From Mageeibacillus sp. UBA1212 (lineage in GTDB: Bacteria > Bacillota > Clostridia > UBA1212): 58,018 bases of DNA. The stretch is taken from assembly GCA_002309655.1 (NCBI GenBank), contig DBXM01000050.1, positions 1-58,018 on the forward strand. The letters are read 5' to 3'. The notes below the pieces were generated by a model. It did no database searches. It saw only the letters and a program-made list of their open reading frames with translations, and was not told the origin of the DNA. The position numbers and the translations under genes were made by a program. Below are positions 51,341 to 58,018 of the stretch, in pieces (the stretch's first letter is position 1; every line of letters begins with the position of its first letter).

Positions 51341-53923
51341 TTATTTTCGTTTTTTCTTCCTGCAAGCGAAAACCGGCACGACGCCCAGCGCCATGGCCGG
51401 AAGCAGAACCGGCAGCATTCCCGCAACCTCGCCGCGGCAGCCTTTTCGCGTCGCAGCGGAAGAGACGGCCTTGAACGAGTAGGTCATTCTTCCCAGCGGC
51501 ACGGAGCAGCCGGAGACGTAGTAGTCGAGGATGTCGTCGGGTTTGTTCACGCTGTCGGTGACCTTGAAGTACATCGTGAACTGTTTCTTATACTTGCCGA
51601 CGTCCTTGCGCTCGATCGCCACAGAGAGCACGTTGCCGTTGATAACGTATTTAGCATTCAAGCCGGTGTCTTCGAAGGAGTACTCGCCTTTCCGGGAGAT
51701 CTTTTCGAGGCGGGCGGCGCCGTTCTCGTAACAGCGGACCCGGTACTCGAAGGTCTCCCAGGTCTTCCCGGCGCCCTCGAAGCCGAACAGAACGTTGAGG
51801 GTGTCTTCCGCGGTTTCGTTCACGACGTCGTTTTCGCAGACGATCTCGAAGCGGATCGCGGAGGAGTCGCAGGAGACGTTCACGCATTTGACGAAATTGT
51901 CGGGCGCGGGCTGCGAATAGTGAATGGAATCCAGGAATCCGGCGCTGTCGCGGCCGTAGGACTTAACCGCGGTGTTCGTGTAGGAGACGTAGGGCGTGAA
52001 TTCACGGTCGACCTGGGCGTCTTTTGGGTCCCATGAAACGGTTGCGGGCGCGCCTTCGATACCTTTGTAGCGTCTGATGTTTTCGCAGAGCTGGAGGTAG
52101 TAGTTGTCGCCGTAGCCCTCCTCGGTGAAGCCGCCGTTGCCGTCGCTGACGTAGGTCGCGGCGCGGGTCATCTCGATGTCGCGGGAATACTCGGTGTTGA
52201 AGGTGTCCACCCAGTAGGGAACCCCGGCAGACCAGTCCGCGGTCATCTTGTGCGCTATCCACTCGTTCCATCCGGTGACAAAAACAATGCGGGGGGCGGC
52301 GGCGACGGCGGCGTCCCACTCCTCCCTGAAATTGTCGCCGCGGAGGATCGCGGAGACGTCGCCGTTCCGCGGATTCTTCAGCGTGAATCCGCGGCCGCGG
52401 CTCTCGCGGACGCCGCCGCCCGGCGCCTTCAGCGAGAAGCTGAAGGCGTCCCCTGTGTGCTGCGCCACGGAAACGCTCATGAGGTCCGTGTAGAGGGGCT
52501 GAGGCTTCGTGAGGTCCACGTAGGGCCAGCCGTCCTCCATGTATTCCGCGTTGGGCCACTGGGGCGGCCTGACCGTGAATTTTTCTCTGATTTCAGCGGG
52601 AATCTCACTCTCCCACCCGATCACGTAGGGCTTCTCTCCGCCCCCTCTGAACCACAGGGAGGCGTATTCCTCCTTCACGTAAAAATCCTTGTAGAGCCGG
52701 GTAATGATCGTTCCCGACCGGAGGTTCGTGAAGAACATCAGCTGCGGCACCTTCCTGCCGGCCTTTTGATATTCAAGGTAGACGTCCAGCATTCGCGACA
52801 CCACGGTCCCGTAGTAGATCGCGTTCGTGAAATCCAGCGCCAGGAAGTCCACGCCGGCGTCGATGAACAGCTCCAGGTGGCGCCTGATGATCCACTCGTC
52901 GTCCGACGAATAGTAGCCGAACAGCGGCTCGTTGAAGTGGTAGAGCGCGTTCAGCGGGTACTTCTCCGACTTCTCGTTGAAGAGCTCGTCCCGGTCCTCC
53001 CGGAGGATTTCGGTCACGTTGTAGACCCGGTCCTGAGGCACCGTCGTATGCCCGAACCAGGTGAAGTAAAAGAGCCCCACGTAGCGGTCGTCGAGGAAGC
53101 CTGAAACGGGTTCGGTGGTTCTTCCCAGGGCGTCCACGGCGTGAACCGACGCGGCGCTGTCAGCGGTGATTTTTCCCTTGTTCTCGGGAATTACAGTCTC
53201 CGCGGCGCCGGGCGTTTCAGACCCGGCGGTTTCAACAGGCGCAGCAGTTGCGGCCGCCCTTTCGGCCCTCGCCTTCGCGGCCTCGGTGCAGTATACGTAC
53301 ACGTCCGACACCTCGAACCCGCACTCGCTGGCCGTAAATCCCAGCAGGTAGTCGCCGCCCTCCTCAAATCTGTCCAGTTCCTCGGGAATGTTCACCTTGC
53401 ACTGCCTCTTTCCGTTCAACATGAGGACCACCGAGCGGCCCTTTCTCGTTATCTCAAAGTCGAATTCCGTCCCTTCGCGAAGCCTGATCTGCACCGTGTC
53501 GAAGTAGGCGTCGTTCAGGTTGCTGCCGCCGAAGTCGAACCTGGTGCCCCAGTCCCGGGTGATCAGAATCTCGCACGTCCCGGCAGCGTCCGACCCCACA
53601 ATGAACCTGACGCCGTTCCAGGCCTGTTCGCCGATTCCAGTGATCTTCACGTGGCCGCCGAAGGTGTAGTCGCGGGTCAGATCGGGGCAGTAAAACGTCT
53701 CGCTGCAGGTCCTGATCCCGCCGTTCGTCACGACTCCCCGCTCCACGTCGTACTCAAAAATGCCGTCGAACGCCTCAACCGGGTCAAAAAGGTTCACCGC
53801 CGAATAGTCGACGTTTTCGGGAACCTCCCCGCTGCCCTCGCCTCCCGCCGCACCAAAGCCGCTCATAAGAGATGCCGCGAGCGCAACCGCGAGAATTATA
53901 TTCAAGGTTCTTCTCAGTTTCAT
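51341..53923 (-). CDS. Surface glycoside hydrolase (GH71/GH99-like), paralogue 3
   Basis: Encodes 860 residues. An N-terminal export signal (about 5-25) lacks a lipobox Cys. A concanavalin-like N-terminal sandwich (about 45-215; FYCPDLTRDYTFGGHVKI, DFDFEITRKGRSVVLMLNGK) replaces the PAGEY module of the other two. The barrel shares VGLFYFTWFGH, YHFNEPLFGYYSSDDEW, FIDAGVDFLALDFTN, FVTGWNEWIA and DTFNTEYSRDIEM with them. A CBM9-like domain and RKGCRGEV (Cys 829), a hydrophobic helix and RKKKRK end the protein. ATG 53923 overlaps the stop of the pseudouridine synthase gene as ATGA. Confidence 0.74.
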   Translation of the reverse strand: MKLRRTLNIILAVALAASLMSGFGAAGGEGSGEVPENVDYSAVNLFDPVEAFDGIFEYDVERGVVTNGGIRTCSETFYCPDLTRDYTFGGHVKITGIGEQAWNGVRFIVGSDAAGTCEILITRDWGTRFDFGGSNLNDAYFDTVQIRLREGTEFDFEITRKGRSVVLMLNGKRQCKVNIPEELDRFEEGGDYLLGFTASECGFEVSDVYVYCTEAAKARAERAAATAAPVETAGSETPGAAETVIPENKGKITADSAASVHAVDALGRTTEPVSGFLDDRYVGLFYFTWFGHTTVPQDRVYNVTEILREDRDELFNEKSEKYPLNALYHFNEPLFGYYSSDDEWIIRRHLELFIDAGVDFLALDFTNAIYYGTVVSRMLDVYLEYQKAGRKVPQLMFFTNLRSGTIITRLYKDFYVKEEYASLWFRGGGEKPYVIGWESEIPAEIREKFTVRPPQWPNAEYMEDGWPYVDLTKPQPLYTDLMSVSVAQHTGDAFSFSLKAPGGGVRESRGRGFTLKNPRNGDVSAILRGDNFREEWDAAVAAAPRIVFVTGWNEWIAHKMTADWSAGVPYWVDTFNTEYSRDIEMTRAATYVSDGNGGFTEEGYGDNYYLQLCENIRRYKGIEGAPATVSWDPKDAQVDREFTPYVSYTNTAVKSYGRDSAGFLDSIHYSQPAPDNFVKCVNVSCDSSAIRFEIVCENDVVNETAEDTLNVLFGFEGAGKTWETFEYRVRCYENGAARLEKISRKGEYSFEDTGLNAKYVINGNVLSVAIERKDVGKYKKQFTMYFKVTDSVNKPDDILDYYVSGCSVPLGRMTYSFKAVSSAATRKGCRGEVAGMLPVLLPAMALGVVPVFACRKKKRK

Positions 53924-54633
53924 TTCCGCGCCTCCTCTTCGAGAATTGCGTCCCGCTCTAATTCGGGAATGTCCCGCTCTGCAAGGTAGTCTGAAACGTC
54001 CAGCGGCCGCTCAAAAACCGCCTGCTCTCCGCTTCCCGGGTGCCTGAAAGAAAGCCTGACCGCCTGAAGCGCGATGCAGCCCCTTTTAAGCGCCGGCCCG
54101 CCGTACTTCAAATCGCCCAGCACCGGCCACCCGCGCGAAGCGAACTGCACCCTGATCTGGTGGGTCCGTCCGGTCTCCATCACCGCGTGAACGAGCGAAA
54201 ACGTCTTCCCGTCCTGCGTGAATTTTCCCGGAGTTTCGTATTTGAGAACCGCCTCGCGGACCCCTTTGCGCATCCTCTTCACCGTGAACACCTTGTTTTT
54301 GGAGCTGTCCTTAAAAAGGAAGTCCCTGAGCTCCCCCTCTTCGGGAACCGGCTCCCCGCACACCAGCGCCTCGTACTCCTTCACGAAGGCGCCGTCCCGG
54401 ATCTGCTCCGAAAGCGAGGCCGCGGCCTTTTTGGTTCTGGCGTAAACAATGAGTCCCGACGCTTCCCGGTCGAGCCGGTGAACGGTAAACACGCCCTCAG
54501 GCTGCGATTTTTCCCGGAAATACGCCGCCAGAACGTCGGGAACACCTCTTCCGCCGTCCGCTTCCGAACTCATTCCCGCCGGCTTCACGCAAACCGCTAT
54601 CTCGCTGTCCTCGTAAACGATCTCCAAATCCAT
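53920..54633 (-). CDS. RluA-family pseudouridine synthase
   Basis: Encodes 237 residues. HRLDREASGLIVYART places the catalytic Asp at residue 55; METGRTHQIRVQFASRGWPV and GDLKYGG are the other family motifs. It lacks an S4 domain, as do the shorter RluA-like enzymes. It isomerises uridine in rRNA or tRNA; the position is not predictable. The frame is open from a TTG two codons upstream, but ATG 54633 with GAGGGG upstream is preferred. It is translationally coupled to the unrelated surface hydrolase downstream, an odd operon. Confidence 0.9.
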   Translation of the reverse strand: MDLEIVYEDSEIAVCVKPAGMSSEADGGRGVPDVLAAYFREKSQPEGVFTVHRLDREASGLIVYARTKKAAASLSEQIRDGAFVKEYEALVCGEPVPEEGELRDFLFKDSSKNKVFTVKRMRKGVREAVLKYETPGKFTQDGKTFSLVHAVMETGRTHQIRVQFASRGWPVLGDLKYGGPALKRGCIALQAVRLSFRHPGSGEQAVFERPLDVSDYLAERDIPELERDAILEEEARK

Positions 54634-54682
54634 AAGCAAGCCCCTCGTGAAATAAAGAGCAATTTAACCGGTTTTTACAATA

Positions 54683-54745
54683 AAAAACCGGCGGCTCTGT
54701 CCCCGGACCGCTTGTAAAATACAGCCCGGAAACCGCCGGCTCTTG
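54683..54745 (-). terminator. Terminator of the AraC-type gene
   Basis: On the minus strand, CCGGCGG (54739-54733) pairs with CCGCCGG (54694-54688) across a structured loop, followed by T5 or more. CTGT/ACAG can pair inside. Confidence 0.65.
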
Positions 54746-54748
54746 TCA

Positions 54749-55696
54749 TTATTCTTCCGCAGCTTCCTGAACCCCAGGCGTTTCCGCCGCTTCCTCAGTT
54801 TCCGCCGCTTCCTCAGCTTCCGCAGCCTCTACAGTCTCAGTAGCTTCCGCCGCTTCCGCCAGCCTCATCGGCACTTTGCCGGTCTTTCTGACCGCGGTCG
54901 GCGCGATTCCGTACGTGCCCATGAACAGCCTGTAAAAGACCGAGTAGTCCTTGAACCCGCTTCTCGCAGCCGCTTCGGTCGCCCTTTCCCCTTTCAGGAT
55001 CAGCATGCAGGCGAGGTCGAGACGCTTGCGGAGAATGTAGTTCCACGTGGAAGTTCCGGTCATTTTCCGGAAAACTCTGTTGACGGCGAAGCTCTTTCTT
55101 CCCGTCAGCCGCTCAAGCGAGGCAAGGCTGTCGATCGACTGCAGGTTGTCGGCAATGAGGGCGGCCGTCTCCATGAACAGCGGCATCTCCTTCTCGGCGT
55201 AGATCGGTTCACTTTCGAGCGCCCCGGTGGGTTCACCGAACGCCCTGATCTCAAAAAGCATCGTCGCCAGATACGCGAACTGCCAGCCGTCGTTCCCGGA
55301 AACCTCACCGAGGCAGATCCTGACCATGCAGTCGCGGGCCAGGCCCCACTTCGCTGCGGGAAGCGAGAACACGCGCGCCTTCTCGGCGGCAATCTTTTCC
55401 CGAAAATAATTGACGTTCGTCTCGATCTCCGTTCCCACGCCGACGACATAGGGGTAGATCTTCAGCACCGAAACGGAAGTGTCGGGCTCCGCCTTCACGA
55501 ACCTGAACGCCTCGTCAGGCATAATGAGTGCAAACTCGTCCGGATTCACTTCAAAACCGTACCCGTTCACCGCGATTACGCACTTGCCCTCGGACGGCAT
55601 TATAATCTCAAAGAAATCCTTTACCGTAGTCGAGAACAGCTCGCGACGCGCGTTAACATTATTGATAAACTCGTATTTCAATCCTTCAATATTCAT
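54749..55696 (-). CDS. AraC-family transcriptional regulator with acidic tail
   Basis: Encodes 315 residues. The N-terminal half is a cupin-like sensor (IMPSEGKCVIAVNGYGFEVN; PDEAFRFVKAEPD), likely for a small ligand or sugar. Two helix-turn-helix motifs follow near 185-275: LERLTGRKSFAVNRVFRKMT and ATEAAARSGFKDYSVFYRLF, with PTAVRKTGK closing the domain. The last ~40 residues are a repetitive Glu/Ala/Thr run (AEAAEATETVEAAEAEEAAE), unusual for the family. ATG 55696 follows CGGAGA. It may control the lipoprotein gene that is divergent at 56064 or the rhamnosidase genes (inference). Confidence 0.87.
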   Translation of the reverse strand: MNIEGLKYEFINNVNARRELFSTTVKDFFEIIMPSEGKCVIAVNGYGFEVNPDEFALIMPDEAFRFVKAEPDTSVSVLKIYPYVVGVGTEIETNVNYFREKIAAEKARVFSLPAAKWGLARDCMVRICLGEVSGNDGWQFAYLATMLFEIRAFGEPTGALESEPIYAEKEMPLFMETAALIADNLQSIDSLASLERLTGRKSFAVNRVFRKMTGTSTWNYILRKRLDLACMLILKGERATEAAARSGFKDYSVFYRLFMGTYGIAPTAVRKTGKVPMRLAEAAEATETVEAAEAEEAAETEEAAETPGVQEAAEE

Positions 55697-55751
55697 TTTC
55701 GTCTCCGAAAAAAACGTCATACCCCCGGTCAACCGCCAGCGGCTGTTATAT

Positions 55752-55780
55752 ATATTACCATAAACGCGCGCGGATTTCAA
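55752..55780 (-). promoter_or_regulatory. Promoter of the AraC-type gene
   Basis: On the minus strand: TTGAAA (55780-55775), a 17-bp spacer and TAATAT (55757-55752). The rest of the 367-bp divergent gap (55697-56063) shows a TATTTCCGGGAAAT palindrome near 55973 and a Shine-Dalgarno site, but no clear plus-strand promoter. Confidence 0.65.
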
Positions 55781-56063
55781 TCATTTTTCACGGATTTGCA
55801 ATGAAATTTTGAAATCGGGCGATTCGCGGCGTTTTTTTGGGAATGCGGCGGTGCACCTCCCGGGCGGCGGTTTTGTTTTTATTTAAGTTTCGTTTCAGCT
55901 TATTTTTAGCGAAAAATCGATAATTATAGCCGTAAGGAACACCGCCGGGCTTTCGAAACAGAGGCACCGGATATTTCCGGGAAATGAACGAAAGACGGAA
56001 ATGAGCTCTTTCCGGCTCCCGGCGGCGATTCCGCCCAAACCCACAAACAAGGAGGAACCGACA

Positions 56064-57968
56064 ATGAAAAAGTACTACATCACTATCGCGGCGCTGGTTG
56101 TCGCACTGCTTATGTCCGGCTGTGCGGTCTTAAATCCGGGCAGAACGTCAAACGACGCCGGTTCAGTTTCAGATACCCAGGCGGTAAATACATCTTACAT
56201 TTCGCAGGAAGACGACGGCGAGCAGGAAGATTTGGAAGGTTCGGAAAGCGGGAATGTTGTTGAGCAGACCGCCGACCCGACCGGGGAAGCGACAGTTGAG
56301 CCTACTTCGGAACCCACTGCGGAGCCGACAGCGGAACCTGCTTCCAAGCCGTCAGTTGAGCCGACTTCCGAGCCCACCGAAGAGCCTTCCGCGAGCGAAA
56401 TTCCCGAATCGTCGTCCAAAACCGTTTCCGCAAACGGATTCACGATTACCACAGAGGACGGCAACGTTTCCGTCAGCGGCAGCACGTTCACGATCGCTTC
56501 CGCAGGCACCTATGTTCTCTCCGGAACGTTCGCGGACGGCCAGATCATCGTCGACGCCCCGGAGGACAGCGAAGTCGAACTCGACCTTAGCAACGCGTCG
56601 ATAACCTGCTCCTACGACTCGCCCATTTTTATAAAAAGCGCGGGCAAAGTGAAGATCAAGTCGCTCGAAGGCACCAAAAACACCGTCAACGACACCCGCC
56701 CGCTTCAGACGAACGAAGCCGACACCACCGGCGCGGCGGCAATTTACGCCCTCTGCGACCTCGACATCGTCGGGAAAGGCACCCTTACCGTCACCGCGAC
56801 CTACAACAACGGCATCCACACCAAGGACGACCTCGAGATCAAGAACGTGACCCTCACCGTGACGGCCCCCAACAACGCCCTTAAAGGCAACGACTCCGTT
56901 ACGATTGAATCCGGCACGCTCACGCTCATTTCCACCCGCGGCGACGGCATCAAAACCGATAATTCCGACGTCTCCTCCAAGGGCAACCGGCGCGGCACCG
57001 TCACGATAAACGGCGGCGCGATTACGATTTACTCCGCCTGCGACGGCATCGACGCGGCGTACGACGTTGTGATCTCGGGAACGCCTGAAATCACGATCAA
57101 GACCCATTCCTACTCGGATTGCACCGCCTCCGACTGCAAAACCACGACTTCGACAAGCGGCGTGAAGAAGAGCGCGAACAGCTCCAAGGGCATCAAGGCG
57201 GACAATTCCGTTACGATCAGCGGCGGCACGGTCGTCATCTACTCGATGGACGACGCCATCCACGCGAACAACGACGTCGCACTCGCCGACAATTCGACCC
57301 CGCTCGGGAATATCACAATTTCCGGCGGCAGCATTTCGGTGACCGCGGCGGACGACGGAATTCACGCCGACGGAACGCTCCGGATCGACGGCGGCTACGT
57401 GAACGTCGTGAACAGCCACGAGGGCCTCGAAGGTCACTACGTCAACGTGAACGGCGGCGAAATCTACGTCTACGCTACCGACGACGGCGTGAACGCGACC
57501 TCCTCCAACGGCAGGTCCTCCGACGGCCTCATTACGGTGACCGGCGGCAAAATGGTTGTGGAAGTGGCCGGACGCGACGTTGACGGCATCGACTCGAACG
57601 GCAGCTACAAGCAGACAGGCGGCTTCGTCGTGGTGAGCAACCCTAACGCGGACTCCTCGGGCAACATGAGCGCCGTCGACACCGACGGAGAAGTCAGCGT
57701 AACGGGCGGCATCATTATCGCGCTCGGAACCGTTCCCGGAAACGGAGGCGGCGCAGGCGGCGGACGGGGCGGCCGCTTCGGAATGGGCGGCATGACGTCC
57801 TCGTCCTCCCTTCCCTCCGGCTACGTAACCATATCGGGAACGCTCTCCGCGGGAACACACACGTTCACGTTCGGCGACACGACCGAGACGTTCACGCTGA
57901 AGGCGGCGGTCAGCTCCGGCTGGATCTGGGCGTCGGGAATCAGCTCCTCGAACTACTCTATAAAATGA
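56064..57968 (+). CDS. Carbohydrate-binding lipoprotein, Cthe_2159/DUF4353 type
   Basis: Encodes 634 residues. The lipobox is LMSGC (Cys 20). An acidic Pro/Thr/Glu linker (about 45-125) precedes a right-handed beta-helix-like domain. The hallmark repeats are VEIDLSNASITC-type, AAIYALCDLDIVGKGTLTVTATYNNGIHTKDDLEIKN-type and repeated DGIHADG / DDGVNAT / GDGIKTD turns, which in the Cthe_2159 family bind calcium and acidic polysaccharides. A Gly-rich segment near 560-580 (GNGGGAGGGRGGRFGMGG) precedes a short final strand domain. Pectin-like polygalacturonate binding is the best guess and would fit the rhamnosidases. GGAGG precedes ATG 56064. Confidence 0.87.
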   Translation: MKKYYITIAALVVALLMSGCAVLNPGRTSNDAGSVSDTQAVNTSYISQEDDGEQEDLEGSESGNVVEQTADPTGEATVEPTSEPTAEPTAEPASKPSVEPTSEPTEEPSASEIPESSSKTVSANGFTITTEDGNVSVSGSTFTIASAGTYVLSGTFADGQIIVDAPEDSEVELDLSNASITCSYDSPIFIKSAGKVKIKSLEGTKNTVNDTRPLQTNEADTTGAAAIYALCDLDIVGKGTLTVTATYNNGIHTKDDLEIKNVTLTVTAPNNALKGNDSVTIESGTLTLISTRGDGIKTDNSDVSSKGNRRGTVTINGGAITIYSACDGIDAAYDVVISGTPEITIKTHSYSDCTASDCKTTTSTSGVKKSANSSKGIKADNSVTISGGTVVIYSMDDAIHANNDVALADNSTPLGNITISGGSISVTAADDGIHADGTLRIDGGYVNVVNSHEGLEGHYVNVNGGEIYVYATDDGVNATSSNGRSSDGLITVTGGKMVVEVAGRDVDGIDSNGSYKQTGGFVVVSNPNADSSGNMSAVDTDGEVSVTGGIIIALGTVPGNGGGAGGGRGGRFGMGGMTSSSSLPSGYVTISGTLSAGTHTFTFGDTTETFTLKAAVSSGWIWASGISSSNYSIK

Positions 57969-57975
57969 ACTGCAT

Positions 57976-58018
57976 AAAGGCTTCGGCCCTTTGAACATTG
58001 TAAGGCGCCCCCGCCCGC
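57976..58018 (+). terminator. Probable terminator at the window edge
   Basis: AAAGG and CCTTT can pair around CTTCGGC, directly after the lipoprotein gene. GGCGCCCCCGCCCGC at the edge looks like the start of a second hairpin cut by the window. Confidence 0.4.

Noticed and set aside
56352..57998. 548-codon open frame on the minus strand
   Set aside because: Antisense of the beta-helix lipoprotein; its apparent repeats are the mirror of that gene's repeats.

Overview
The window looks like a chromosome segment of an uncultured Clostridia-type Firmicute (inference). Promoters are clear sigma-A boxes (TTGACA / 16-18 bp / TATAAT). Ribosome sites are strong GGAGG types, and intrinsic hairpin-plus-T-run terminators are common. 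Many exported proteins are lipoproteins with long Pro-Thr-Glu linkers. No rRNA, tRNA, CRISPR array, phage gene or intact transposase was seen. Most of the window is GC-rich; the AbiE module at the left end is visibly more AT-rich and is probably acquired.

Layout. 1-2470: an AbiEi/AbiEii type IV toxin-antitoxin pair flanked by short dispersed repeats. 2474-12618: two paralogous cassettes, each a lipoprotein plus a large surface glycoside hydrolase (GH71/GH99-like); the second also has a cytoplasmic six-hairpin glycosidase. A Doc/RelB-like toxin-antitoxin pair sits between the cassettes. 12871-16460: a DUF4143 ATPase, an amidohydrolase and a class I aminotransferase. 16649-23025: a Pro/Thr-linker lipoprotein and two DUF4091 (GH123-like) lipoproteins. 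23575-28227: M18 aminopeptidase, EEP hydrolase, a small surface protein and a lipid kinase. 28312-34103 (minus): a GH78-like enzyme, a collapsed relic of a GH3 paralogue, and a GH3 lipoprotein. 34660-39794: a zinc uptake operon (Zur-like Fur protein, ZnuA, ZnuC, ZnuB) with a membrane-anchored sensor-like protein. 39973-48445: lipase-like lipoprotein, C69 dipeptidase, NUDIX protein, RlmI-like methyltransferase and an MFS-like carrier. 48716-57968: a GH78 rhamnosidase, a third GH71/99-like surface enzyme, an RluA-type pseudouridine synthase, an AraC regulator and a Cthe_2159-type carbohydrate-binding lipoprotein.

How it fits together: the dominant theme is extracellular plant or host glycan attack by surface-tethered enzymes, followed by intracellular rhamnosidase-type trimming. 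No dedicated sugar importer lies in the window. Two tethering routes are used: an N-terminal lipobox, or a C-terminal Lys-Gly-Cys, hydrophobic, basic tail seen in four proteins.

The least explained signals are non-coding: a ~400 bp inverted-repeat-bounded, heavily folded element at 42119-42520 that shares a perfect 77-bp block with 25041-25117; a family of GGAAAATCCAC repeats at five intergenic loci, two of them as mirror-image three-copy arrays of ~41 bp period; and an array of ~20-bp mini-palindromes upstream of the Zur operon.
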